Assembly (NCBI RefSeq): GCF_031143425.1
Contig: NC_090451.1
Span: 661,072,575 to 661,136,574 of the forward strand
Direction: 5' to 3'
Origin: Pleurodeles waltl
Lineage: Eukaryota; Chordata; Amphibia; Caudata; Salamandridae
DNA length: 64,000 bases
In this document: one piece after another, positions 12,426-23,469 of the stretch
Numbering within the stretch: position 1 is the stretch's first letter
How the letters are laid out: every line of letters begins with the position of its first letter
Translations under genes and position numbers: made by a program
The notes under the pieces: model-generated
The model's database searches: none
The model's input: only the letters and a program-made list of their open reading frames with translations
What the model was told of the DNA's origin: nothing

Positions 12426-13426
12426 AATATTAGCTACTTTTACAAATATTGTTCTCACATCTGTATTGATGAAGTTGTACAACAGTGTCCTCAAAAAAAT
12501 TCTGAGCAGAATTTCCAGTTCCACCAGAGTTTGCAGGTGAGTCCCTCTACCCCTATTTTAAAGCAGTGTTGATCTTGCTAATTTTAATATGCTATTACAT
12601 TAATTGAACTTTGGAATACTTTGAAAGCACTAGTCATTCCAATTTAAAGTATTCTTTCTGTATTTGATAGTTCGACTGTTTCATTTTTTAAAAATATAAA
12701 ATCAAGGTTCGTCTTTAGTTTTAAAAACGTCAGACTTAGGTATCCAGTCAGTATGCTCTTAAGAAATCAATTTTTAGGTCTGGCCAAAACCTTTTTACTT
12801 TACTAAAATTATATGTATAATATACTTTTACTTAATGTGGCTTTCAGCCAGTCCTCTTCATCCACTGGACCGTTATTGTCATTCACCTCTTACTTCCTCC
12901 CACTACAGCATGCAGTATGTGGCAGTAGGCTTGCTCATTTCAGCCACTGGTCAAATTCACTGTAAGTGATAGCATTCCAATTTTTCACAAGGAGTACCTC
13001 TACACACACAGCACCCTAAGGTCCAAAGGATTACTTTGGCAATGTGTGTTTTTTGAGACCAAAAAATATTTTTGCTTTTAACATAGTTTTTTTTAGGTTG
13101 AGGAGAGCCCAGCACCTTCCCTAACAGTAAGGGTTTGCAAAAATCATTACAAACAAAATAAGCATTTGACAAATCCAAAAGGCTGGTTACAACGTCCTGT
13201 GCTTTTCAGTATTACTGCCTGCATTAGTTGGTAAACTGATTTCTCTTCAATTTCTGCAGTGAGTCTAATTCAATTAATTCTTATGATTAAAGGTCTCGAA
13301 ATCAAGATCCCCCAAAAACAAATCCACAGCCACATTAAAAAAAATAAGAATACAAAGCTTTTTTGATTTTTTTTTTCCCCTCTTTCCGGGGGTATTCATG
13401 AATACCTCCTCTCCAAAAACCCCATC
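12421..13426. other. Intergenic, nothing recognised
   Basis: A/T-rich sequence between the poly(A) site and the left terminal repeat of DIRS-A1. No supported gene or repeat was seen. Confidence 0.5.
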
Positions 13427-13830
13427 TTCTCTTGTATAGAATTTCCATGTATAAGTCACAAGCGGTGAATAGTCCCGCCCACGTGCGGGGACCCCGTAAC
13501 AGTTCTTTAATATTTCTTCTTACCTGTAGATGTTCTCTTTTCTTCAGGAAGGCCTGTAAAGAGGCAGTTAATGCAGCCTATATATCCAGGCTACAATGGA
13601 CACATTCTTCATCATGAAGTAAAAAAAAGGCCAATACATTACAAATGAGTATATTTTAAGATGTTTTGTAAACAGTATAAATCTCCTTCACAAACCCCTT
13701 TTTATGACAGAGAAGAGGGAAAGCATGGCAAAGTAGCCTCATAGGCTGCCATTATAAGGCTAAAATAAAGGATGTGCCTTCAAAAACCCAGGGACCGCCA
13801 CTGTCCCATCACGCCCAGCTGGTGGAAGTT
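13427..13830. repeat. Left inverted terminal repeat of DIRS-A1
   Basis: It is the reverse complement of about 21145-21590. Shared blocks include TCTCTTGTA, the CCGCCCACGTGCGGGGACC block, TCAGGAAGGCCTGTAAAGA, GCAGCCTATATATCCAGGCT, the ACAGTATAAATCTCCTTCAC block and a final CATCACGCCCAGCTGGTGG. Small indels separate the arms. Confidence 0.85.
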
Positions 13831-14039
13831 GATACAGTTCTTTTTTCCGGCTCCTGCTGGCAGGACCCTGATGCATTGAGCTCGACCTTTTATAGGTTTT
13901 TTTCTCCCAAAAATGTTTGTCAGAAATTAATGACAACACCATTACACGTCTTTTAGCTTTTCATGTTTTTTTCTGTTATTTTTTTTTCCACAAAAAACTG
14001 AGGCATTTTGTTGAATAAAATGCCTTCATTGTTTTACAA

Positions 14040-15470
14040 GTGTCCTTGCGGTGGCTGGAAGAAGGCCAAAACCAGACCCTCATGAGGTCTGTATCATCTG
14101 TCTACCCTCCTCTCATCTTCCTGACTCCTGTGACATCTGCAGGAAGATTTCCAGGCGCACACTGCACGACAGAGAAAACAATTGCCTTCAAGGGAGAGAA
14201 GAGAGAGATCGACAGCAAACACAGCCTGCCAGTGGGACTTCAGAGCGAGGGGAAGGTCAGTCTTCCACCAGGGCTCTTCCCTCAGCATGCAGTGGATGTG
14301 TAAGGTCTAAGAAGCATTTTTTCACGCCAGAAACATCGGTCCCAGTCGACGTCAAGAGGATCGATGTCTAGGCACGGTACAGGGCCGAATTGTTTGCCGT
14401 CAAGGGCTAGTTCGAAATCAAGGAAGTGTTGACGCATGCTGTCGACACAACACCAGTTGATGTCAAGGGATTACATGCCGTTGATCCATTGTGGCGTACA
14501 ACGTCGAAGTACTGGTTAGGTCTGCATCGAGAGCTAAATGTCGATGTGAGAGGTCGACGTCAAGGAGTTTGTGGACGTCAAGTAGAGAGAGGAGAATCAT
14601 TCCTCTTCTTCTACAAGAGACTATTCACCAACTCTATCGGACTCTCCTTCGCCTCGTGTCTACCCAGTACATATTACCACCTTTCAAGAGGTTCTAGTCC
14701 GAGGGGCTGCCAAACTAAATATACCAATGTCAGTACCCACACTGTCCACATCGGTAATCTTCAAGATGCTACATCAGTGTACAGCTTCAAGGCTGTTATT
14801 TCCCCTGGTTCCGGGTCTCCTCGAGCCGGCCATGGATGTGTTCTTAACTCCAGCCATTGTTACGCCTGCCCCATCAAGGCTTCAAAAGAAATACCGGCCT
14901 CTGGATCAAGACCCCTTTTTTCTCCGCTCTGATCCTCCACCTGACTCTTTTGTCTGCGAGAAAGATCCATTCCACCTCTCCATCATCCTCTTCACCTCCA
15001 GATAAGGACAGTAGCAAATTGGATTGAGCAAGTCGCAAAGTCTGCAGTACAGTGGCCACTTCAATGAAAGCAGCCAGGGAAACAGCCCTCTTGGGCAGGT
15101 ATGACCGAGGCCAAGATTTTCGCTGAGTGCCTGACAAAGAACAAAAGGGAAGACTCCCTGGAGATCGTTAACGAGGGCGCAATTGTCTCAAATCAAGTTA
15201 TCAGTGCAGCTGCAGATTCTTCCCTCCTTGCCGGACATGGCTATTGTCACGGAGTGACCTTGCGGAGGCATGTTTGGCTCCGGCTAACACCTTTGAAACC
15301 GGAAGCGCAACACTGCATCCAAATTTGCTGTTCTCAGTGACATACTGTTTGGCAGCCATGCTGACAACAAGATGGCAAGAATGAAAACGCAAATGGACAC
15401 ATTAACAGCTGTGGGCATGGAGAAACCAAGAGAACAGCGCAAATTGTATTGACCTTACCAATGTCGGTTT
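14040..15470 (+). pseudogene. DIRS-A1 gag-like ORF, broken
   Basis: In fragments across frames it matches the gag-like region of DIRS-A2 (35040-36935, - strand). Shared pieces are a Cys-rich start followed by PHEVCIICLPSSH, a polar stretch (TSERGEGQSSTRA), then PAPSRLQKKYRP and later HGVTLRRHVWLRL near 15247. The N-terminal Cys pairs suggest zinc binding. The reading frame shifts several times and includes stops. Function is inferred from its place upstream of RT; the DIRS gag family is poorly characterised. Confidence 0.7.
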
Positions 15471-16947
15471 TACTCAGAGGGTTCAAACTTCATTGGCTTC
15501 CAGGTAGATCTCAGCAACAACATCAGAGATCCTACCAACCACAGTGCAAGCAGACAAGAAGACGCTCTGCCCACCCAAGCTGGTAAACAAACATCAGGCA
15601 CAAAACCATGCATCCCCAACTTTATCAGGGAGATTGGCTTTGCTCCATCGAGCTTCACAATGCATACTTTCACATTTCCATCACCAGGAAGCATCAGAAA
15701 TTTCTCAGATTCCTCATGGGGCACAACCATTACCAGTACACATTACTACCATTTGGCCTCAAGTCAGCACCCAGAACATTCTCCAAGTGCATGGCTGCGC
15801 TGGCAGCGCATCTAAGAAAACACAGAATCTTTGTTTACCCCTATCTAGACAACTGGCTCATAAAGGAGTCCACTTCTCACGAACCCCAACTGCATTTCGA
15901 TTGGACTTGCGATCGCTTTCATCGATTGGGTCTTAACGTCAACCTCAACAAGTGCACGTCAACACCAGTCCAGGCGTTGCATTGCTTAGGGGCCTTCTTC
16001 AACACTATTTAAGCAAAGGTGCAACGCTTATTGATCCTTCAGAAATGTCAGACTCTCAGGGAGGTCCTCATCCAACAGCAGGAGCAGTGTCATCTCTTCT
16101 CGGCTTGATGGCCTCCTGCATCTTTTTCAGTCTCAAACTTGCCTCCACATGCAGCCTCTCCAGGAGTGTCTAGATGACCAGTGGGCCAGCTGATGGGCAA
16201 CTGGGAGGACAGGATCACACTCTCCTTACATGTGACACAATCCCTTAAGTGGTGTGTTCTCCAAGTAATCTCCTCCAAGGGATGATGTTTCACCAACAGG
16301 TCCCTTCTCAAACCATTGTGAAGGCTACATCATTGCTCGGATGTGGAGCCCACATGGATTACTTCCACATTCAAGGCTCATGGTCACAGTGAGAGATGTC
16401 ATACCACATCAATCTCCTTGAGCTCCGCACAGTTCATCTGGCGCTCAAGGCCTTTCACCTATCATTCACCACTGACACCCTGCTTGTTCAAATGGGCAAT
16501 ACAACCAGAAAGTACTACCTGAACAAGCAGGGGGGCACCAGGTCCAGAGCCTTGTCACTAGGGGCCCAGACAATTTGGAAATGGCTTTGCCCAGGAACCT
16601 GAAGGTCCCAGACATCCAGAATGTTCAAGCAGACGCTCTCAGCAGAGCTCTCGATGAACATCATGATTAGGTCTTGCACAAAGAAGTTGTTCAAAGTATC
16701 TTCCAACTGTTCATCACAGTGGAAAACAAAAAATATTGTGACTTCGTCTCCAGGTAATACCATCCAGAGACACTGGGGAATGCCCTGTGTATTGAATGGT
16801 CTGGCAAATATCTTTACGCCTTTCCACCAATTCCCCTGATCGCGGCAGTCCTGATCAAGCTGTTCCACTCCAAAGCCAAAATGATCCTAATTGCTCCAGG
16901 GTGGCCACGTCAATGGTAGTTCCCGGACTTTCCTCACCGGTCACAGC
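15470..16947 (+). pseudogene. DIRS-A1 reverse transcriptase/RNase H, inactive
   Basis: A 134-residue open stretch at 15608-16012 carries DIRS RT motifs (CSIELHNAYFHI, LLPFGLKSAPRTFSKCM, VYPYLDNWLI). The catalytic box normally reads YLDD, as in DIRS-A2; here the second Asp is Asn. RNase H follows at about 16396-16602 with HINLLELR. Where DIRS-A3 has QTDNTT this copy has QMGNTT, so a catalytic Asp is also gone. Stops and shifts separate the blocks. The region is then cut by an LTR insertion at 16948, just upstream of the recombinase. The 5' end has no clear start codon because the frame is decayed. Confidence 0.85.
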
Positions 16948-19758
16948 TGTAGGAAGCTGGCCTGGTGTGTGGTGAGCATGTATGGTGTTATCACCTTATA
17001 CCAGATCCAGGTATCACCTATTAGTGAGTTGTGGGCAGTGTCTAGGAAGCCAGGGCTCTCTAGAGGTAGCTGTGGATGAGCAGCCAAGACATCTAGGCGA
17101 CATGCAAAGCTTATGCAATACCACTGTAGTCATAAAGCACTTGCACACCTGAAAGAACCACACAGTGCTACAAAAATAAAGGTACTTTAGTATGGTAACA
17201 CAATTACTAAAATACTGTATAGGCAATTCCCCATTAGCAGGTGAGTAAACACACTATTAGATACACATTAGAATTCAGGGATTGGCATATAAACAATAGA
17301 AAACAGTGAAATGACCGAAAATAATGAAGACCCTAGGGGGAGACCAAACTATATACTAAGTAAGTGGAACGTGAAAGTCAGTCGGAAGTGAAATTTGTAG
17401 AGTGGAGCTTGAGGAACTAGGAACCCCAAAAGGTAAGTACCAGGGTGATCCCCAGCGACCAGGCGAGAAGAGCTAAGTACCTGTTTTTTCCCCAAGCCCA
17501 CAAGTAAACTTTGGAAAAGCACTGTGCAAGACCCAAGCAAGACAGGAAGAAACCAAAGATGGATCCTGACAGAAGAGGACCTGCAAATGAAGGGGACCAA
17601 GTCCAGTTCGGTTGGGGCAGGAGCCACTACCCACCGTTCTGGAGATGCAGGACCAGGTCAACCGTGAAGACAAGTAGTCAGCTATGCAGCACAGGAGCAG
17701 GAGAAGAGTTCCAGAAGTGATGCAGATGATGTCCCACGTCGGAAGAAGAGTTGCAGTCAGTCACTCAAATCCACCAACAAGCCTTGGCAAAGGCAAGAGT
17801 CGCAGATGAAGAGTTGCAGAGCTGCCGGGGACCAGGAAGGTCCAGGGGCCTCGACCCAAGAAGGGGAGTCCCAGGTGACCCTCAGCATTGAGGAGAGTCC
17901 GAAGAAAAGGATGCAGCCTCCACAGACAACTCACAGGCAGCAGGCTCAGGAGTCACAGTGAGGCCCACTCAGCACGCCTGAAGAGGAGTCCCAAGTCATT
18001 GGAGCAGCAGGCAGGACACTGTGCCTTCCAGGAAAGAGCGCTGGATGTCAGGGCTACACAGAGCCTGAAGATCTCTTGGAAGAACAACCAAAAAAGCCTT
18101 GGTAGCTGCAAGATTCGTGGTGCACAGGGGTCCTGTCCTGCAAAGAGAGGCAAGGGCTAACCGTCTCCCAATTCGGACAGCTGGTAGAGAGGACTGAGGG
18201 ACCCACTCCAGACCACCACCTGTGTTGCAGGATCCACGCAGTTTTGTGGGAGAGAAGATGCACATAGCCGGACATCACTGCAGTTTGGGCCTGCAGATAT
18301 AGAGGAGTGATTCCTTCACTCCAAGGGAGATTCCTTCTAATGCAGGCTAACGACATGTCTACCTCAGAGGATGCACAGCCTGGGAAATTTTGCAGATGCT
18401 GGAAGGAGCTGGTGAAACAATATTGCAGAGCAGAGTCATCGCTGGAGTTGCAGATTGTCAGTTCCTGGAGGGTCCAGTTGCAGTCTCGGAGGCCAGAAGA
18501 TGAAATGAACGATGCCTGCTGGAATCTTGCATATCTAATCTGAAGACCCACACCGGAGGGAGACCCTAAATAGCCCAGGAAGAGAGACTGGTCACCTAGC
18601 AGGGTGACCACCTATCAGGAGAGGAGGCTGTGACGTCACCTGCCTGACCTGGCCTCTCAGATGCTCCCAGGGGCCTCTGCACCCCTTGGATTCAAGATGG
18701 CAGAATCAAGTGGCCACCTGTAGGAGCTCTGGGCACCACCCCTGGGGACGTGATGGACAGGGGAGCTGTTACTCCCCCTTCCATTGTCAAGTTTCACGTC
18801 AGAGGTGAGACTGGGGGTCCCTGGACTGGTGCAAACCGGTTTATGCAAGGAGGGCACCAAATGTGATCTTCAAAGCATACTGGTGGCTTGGGGGGGGTTA
18901 CCCCTCCCAAGCTATGTAACACATATTTCCAAAGTTAGAAGGTGTTGCCTCCCTGTCCCAAAGGAAATCCTTTGTTCTGCCTTCCTCTGCCTGAGCTGGT
19001 CAAGCAGCAAGAGGGCAGAAACCTGTATGTGGGGTGGCAGCAGCATGGGCTGCGAGGAAAATCCCAGAAGGCTGGTAGGAGCAATGGCGGGGGTCCTCTA
19101 AGGAGCCCCCAGAGTGCATGGATTTATACAACTACAACAACAGTATTGGGGTATGATTCAGACATGTTTGATACCAAACATTCCCAGGTTCGGAGTTACA
19201 AATATGTAGCTGGACACAGGTAGTGAGTTACCTGTGTCCAGTAGATGGGTAAAATGGCTTCCCTGCACTTACGAAGTCCAGTGCAATGGAACTGGAGTTC
19301 TTAGGGGCGCCTGTGCTCATGCAGAGGTGCCCTCACACACAGATACTTGCATCCTGCCCTCTGGGCTAGAATGGCCTGCCACAGGGGTGACTTACAGTGA
19401 CCTGGTGCAGTGACCTGTGGTAAAAGGGTGCCTGCACCTTTTCACACGGGCTGCAATGGCAGGCCTGCAGACACATTTTGCATGGGTTCCCATGGGTGGC
19501 ACAATACATGCTGCAGCCCATGGGGAACCCCTGGTGACCCAATGCCTTGGGTACCTAAGTACCATATACTAGGGACTTACAAAGGGGCACCAGTATGCCA
19601 ATTGTAGGGTGTGCTAAGACCTAAGTAACCAAATTGAGAGGGAGAGAGCACAGTCACTGAGGTCTTGGTTAGCAGGATCGCAGTGAACACAGTCAAAACA
19701 CACTGACAGCAGGCAAAAACCGGGGGTAACTATGCCAAAAAGAGGGTACTTTCCTACA
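16948..19758 (-). mobile_element. Solo long LTR, family A, copy 2, nested in DIRS-A1
   Basis: On the + strand it starts TGTAGGAAGCTGGCCTGGTG and ends GGTACTTTCCTACA, the reverse of copy 1 at 538-3161, and homologous blocks run along the whole length. Flanks are ACAGC (16943-16947) and GCAGC immediately after the CA end; counting ACAGC at 19756-19760 the match is exact. DIRS coding sequence stops on the left and resumes on the right, proving insertion after the DIRS. The poly(A) signal position has decayed to ACTAAA on the minus strand (about 17183-17188). No coding capacity is evident. Confidence 0.85.
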
Positions 19759-20845
19759 GCAGCCTCCACATCTCAAGCTGCCATGCAGATAAGACCTACT
19801 AACGAAATTTGGAGGCCAGATGTTACACCCCAATCTCTCTGCCTTGAATTTGGCTACATGGCTCCTAAGCTAGTGCAGTACGGACACTTAAACTTGCCAC
19901 AAGACTGCATGGAGGTCCTCAAGGAGGCTAAGCGCCTTCCACTCGCTCTGCGTATGCCTTCAAATGGAAGAGATTTTGCATCTGGTGTTCTTCTAAGAAA
20001 ATGGACCTGACTACTTGCCAAGAGGATGTGATTGTACCATACATTCTACACTTGGCTAAACCTGGTTTGCAATTTTCTTCCATAAAGGTTCATCGGACAG
20101 CGCTTACTACCTACAGGAAATGTCCAGATCCCTGTCATAAAAGATTTCTGAGAGGGGTTGAAGATTTTCTCTCATTAGGCGTCCCTCGCCTCCCTCAATA
20201 TAGTGCTTTCACACCTTATGCGGGATCCCTTTAAACCCATCCACAAAGCTTCCCTACAATACCTTATGCGGAAGGCAGCTTTCCTGGTAGCGATAACATC
20301 AGCTCGCTGGGTTAGCGAGATAAAAGCACTGTGTTCTCATGAACCATATACTGTCATTCATTCTAGCAAAGTGGTTGATAACTTGCCTGAAATTCCTTCC
20401 TAAGGTAGTGTCAGACTTCAATGTAAATCAGACTATCTCATCGCCTACATCCTTTCAGAATTCCTCTGCTCCAGCAGAAAGATCTCTCGGTTCACTGCAT
20501 GTTAGGTGGGTTCTGAAATATAATCACGAGAAAATATATCCGCCGAATGGATCAATTGTTTATTAACTATGGTCCGGTCCACACTGTATTAGCCACTTCC
20601 AAAAAATTTGACCCCAGATGGATAGTTTCATGTATTTTGTTGTGCTACCAAAAAGCTCACGAATCACTAGCAGCTAAACCTAAGTTACACTCTACTAGGG
20701 GAAAGCAGCTATTGCTGCTTTACTGTGTAATATTCCGATTCCAGAAATTTGCAAAGCAAATACCTGGAAATCAGTACATACTTTTAACAAGCATTACTAA
20801 TCAAACTCTGATGCTGGAGCAGATGCTCAAGTAGGGTAGGCTTCC
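19759..20845 (+). pseudogene. DIRS-A1 tyrosine recombinase, broken
   Basis: Segments in shifting frames match the DIRS recombinase. They include an N-terminal part ending in a RMPSNGRDFAS-like block, TTCQEDVIVPYILHLAKPGL near 20004, SHLMRDPFKPIHKASLQ near 20209, FLVAITSARWVSEIKALCS near 20281 (region of the first catalytic Arg) and HSTRGK near 20690 (His-x-x-Arg region). The C-terminal part that would hold the catalytic Tyr is frameshifted. The enzyme would integrate circular DIRS DNA without target duplication. This copy cannot work. Confidence 0.8.
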
Positions 20846-20914
20846 CTCCAAAATCTGTTTGTCTAAACTGCCTAGGTGACGCCCTGCCTTCTTCATCGTG
20901 ATATGTGGGAATGG

Positions 20915-21065
20915 GCTTGCTACTCTATTCAGTGCTTATGACTATACCTGGAAATCCCCTTCAAGAGAAGGAATAGTTTGATACCTGTAACTCCTGTTCT
21001 CTTGTAGGGGTATTTCCATGATAAGTTATAAGCAACCCTCCCTCCTCCCACGTGGAATGGACAGG
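20915..21065. repeat. Internal complementary region of DIRS-A1
   Basis: Just after the recombinase, two opposed segments (GCTTATGACTATACCTGGAA... and ...GTAGGGGTATTTCCATGATA) repeat the outer ends of both terminal repeats. This is the feature that lets DIRS elements circularise. It occupies the expected site. Confidence 0.75.
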
Positions 21066-21144
21066 GGTATCCTAGCAATCTTTATATGCCACACATAGTC
21101 TTCAAAAAATAAATGAAGCAACTTCAAAAAAAGAAATAAAAAAA

Positions 21145-21590
21145 CTGCCACCAGCTGGGCATGATGGGATACTGGTGGTCCCTGGGTTTTTAAGGGCACA
21201 CAGCCTCTATATTATTAGCCATATAATGGCATCCTATGGGGCTACTTTGCCCTGCTCTTCCTCATCTCTATCATAAAATGGGGGTTGTGAAGGAGATTTA
21301 TACTGTTTGCAAAACATCTTACATGATGCTCATTTTTAACTAATTACCCCTTTTTTGACTTCTCAATGAAGAATTTGGCCATTGTAGCCTAGATATATAG
21401 GCTGCATTATCTGTCTCTTTTTTAAGTGTCTTTACAGGCCATCCTGAAGAGAGACAAAAATCTCCACTTAAGAAGATATTTTAGAGAACCGCTCAAGGGT
21501 CCCCGCATGTGGGGGGGACTATTCAACACTTATGACTTATCATGGAAATACCCCTACAAGAGAATAGGAGTTACAGGTAAGAAACTATTC
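21145..21590. repeat. Right inverted terminal repeat of DIRS-A1
   Basis: Reverse complement of 13427-13830, ending CATGGAAATACCCCTACAAG then AGAATAGGAGTTACAGG. It includes the CCCCGCATGTGGGGG block near 21501. Confidence 0.85.
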
Positions 21591-21675
21591 CACCAGTCTC
21601 TTTTTAGGTACTACCTCAACCATTTGTTGAAGCTCTGTTTCTGACCCTTCTGATTGGTTTTGGACTTAAGACTTA

Positions 21676-21749
21676 GGCCCATATTTATACTTGTTTAGCG
21701 GCGCAAATAAGTTTGCAAATGCGGCACTAAAAAAGTATAAATATGGGCC
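21676..21749. mobile_element. Palindromic MITE, copy c (internally deleted)
   Basis: A 74-bp element from GGCCCATATTTATAC to GTATAAATATGGGCC with intact ends but most of the interior missing. It is flanked on both sides by TTA, which looks like a 3-bp target duplication and is the best evidence for a Harbinger-like mechanism in this family. Confidence 0.85.
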
Positions 21750-22429
21750 TTATTTTGTTGTGAAACCACCCAAAACTCGCTCACAAATTCAGTGACCCTT
21801 TTCTTTTTTTTTTTGACCAAATCTATTCCTAATATGCAACCTTTAGAATATATTTTTAAATTGCACCCTTAGATATGTACACACTTTATTGCCACATTCT
21901 CCTTGATGGTATTGTTCCCATTGCGCTCTGGGAGTGTAGATCAGGGCAGGGGGGGAAAAGTAATAAGCACTGTCAAAGTCAGTAGTCCTCACATTTGGAA
22001 CCTACTGGCTTTGCCAAAGGTTTTCAGCAAAGCTGCAAGCATGCCCGATGTTGTGCAGCATGGCCAAAGAATTAAAATAATGCCTTTGACATAGCCACCG
22101 ACGTCATTTTGCACATTCGTCTATAAAATGAGACTTGTGCTTTTTATATAAGTCAGAGTTAAATTGGTAAATAAAAAGGATATAATGCACATTTTTTACA
22201 GCCGGTAGCAGTACTCAATATAGAGGGTGGAAGCAACAAGGTGCTGAAGCAAATCAAGCGCAGACAGGTAGGAAGCAACAGAGTTTTAACAGGGGAAGTA
22301 AGCAAGGGCAGAGGTGCAGAGCAAAAATGGAAAGAACGTGTGAGAGAAAGCAATCTGGAGAGAGATAGCGCAAGGGGAAGCTGATGGAGAGAAGCATATG
22401 GGCGAGAGAAAGGAACAGAGATCATAGAG
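21750..22429. other. No gene recognised
   Basis: Mixed A/T-rich and purine-rich sequence. The purine-rich part (about 22250-22430) produces spurious long frames on the minus strand. It may belong to the repeat that follows. Confidence 0.4.
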
Positions 22430-22590
22430 GAGGCATTAGGGAGACATCAGGAAAATGCATGCACTCTTGTGGAGTGCTTCACAAAAGAAGAAAGTAGTGC
22501 CTGGAAAACAAGCAATGGAAGGACACAAGTAATATGTCCATCTTTCAGGGCAGAGACAAACTGAAGACGAGGAAGGAAAGTCCACATAGT
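22430..22590 (+). repeat. Unclassified interspersed repeat R1, copy 1
   Basis: It shares a diverged block with 39990-40155. Matching pieces are GTGGAGTGCTT / GTAGAGTGCTT, AGAAAGTAGTGCCTG / AAAAAGTAGAGCCTG, ACACAAGTAAT / ACATAAGTAAT, TTCAGGGCAGAGACA / TTCAGGGGAGAGACA and GAAGACGAGGAAGGAAAG / GAAGAGGAAAG. It is flanked in both places by purine-rich, GGAAG-type sequence. Class unknown. Confidence 0.5.
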
Positions 22591-22696
22591 CTGACTGATA
22601 AGCAAGCAAATGGGTGTCAATATTGCAAAACAATGGTAAGCAATGTGTAGCACTGTCTAGTCAGTGAGACCTAAGAAGTAGTTCCCTAATAGTGAA

Positions 22697-23469
22697 TGTG
22701 AGAAACTGGCAGTTTGTTACAGTACAACTCCCTCCAACCCCCAACCCCCCCTTCCTGGTCACACACACACAGTTTTGTCTGGTTTCTGGATGCAACCTCG
22801 ACTGGAGGGCACTGGAATCCTGCTAGCCAGGTTCCCAGTGCCAGTGTTCTTTCCCTAAAAATTGCAAAGATAATTGGCAATACCCTTAGCCGTCACTATA
22901 AGTCCCTAGTAAATGGTACTTAGGTAATCAGGGCATGGGCTACTGAGGGTAGGCCACTTGGGGCAGCAGCACTGAATGTGCCACCCTCAAGGGCCACGCC
23001 TTCACATGCACCAGCACTGCCATTGCAGGATGAGCGTCCTGGTGCAATTCTAAAACACAAACTCGACATGGCACATTGCCTGTGTGCCCTGTCCACCATA
23101 CACTACATACACTATGACACTCCTCTGGCAGGCCTTTCAGCGCTAAGGCAGGGTGCACTATACTGGATTTGAGGGCACAGCTGCATGAGCAATCTGCCCC
23201 CACGGTGTCCTTATTAAACCTGGGACATAGTGAGTGAACAGAGTCCCCATTTTAATACATGTGCTGGACACTGGCGAATACGAGTTTCACAGCTCATGAT
23301 GGCCACTCTGAACCCTGTTTTTTTTGTTTATATCAAATAACTCAGAATGATAAATCCAAACTGGCACCAGTATTGGATTTATTACCAATGTACCCAGTGG
23401 TCACCTTAGAGGTAACCCCTGCAAAAGCTAACTACCCTGGCATGGTTGCTGGCCAGCCCTATCCAGCAA
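22697..23469 (+). mobile_element. LTR fragment, Gypsy-like family B, copy 1 (5' part)
   Basis: It starts TGTGAGAAACTGGCAGTTTG and is homologous, in opposite orientation, to 25980-27038. Shared blocks include AAGTCCCTAGTAAATGGTAC, a CACCAGCACTGCCATTGCAG-like block, AACTCGACATGGCACA, GGGACATAGTGAGTGAACAG and CAGAATGATAAATCC. It stops near 23470, where an oppositely oriented family-A LTR takes over. Confidence 0.65.

Larger units (their letters stand above)
13427..21590 (+). mobile_element. DIRS-type retrotransposon A1, degenerate, with nested LTR
   Basis: The two ends are inverted copies of each other. The left end reads CTTGTATAGAATTTCCATG... and the right end ...CATGGAAATACCCCTACAAG. Both carry an inner GTGCGGGGACCCC-like block and a GCAGCCTATATATC block. 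Between them, in order, are a gag-like region with a Cys-rich N-terminus, a DIRS-type reverse transcriptase/RNase H, a tyrosine recombinase and an internal complementary region. This order with inverted repeats is diagnostic of DIRS. A solo LTR splits it at 16948-19758. Stops, frameshifts and lost catalytic residues in every domain show it is dead. Confidence 0.88.

Noticed and set aside
14045..14371. Two overlapping + strand frames of 87 and 106 codons as separate small genes
   Set aside because: Both are pieces of the frameshifted DIRS-A1 gag-like ORF, as shown by alignment with the DIRS-A2 gag start.
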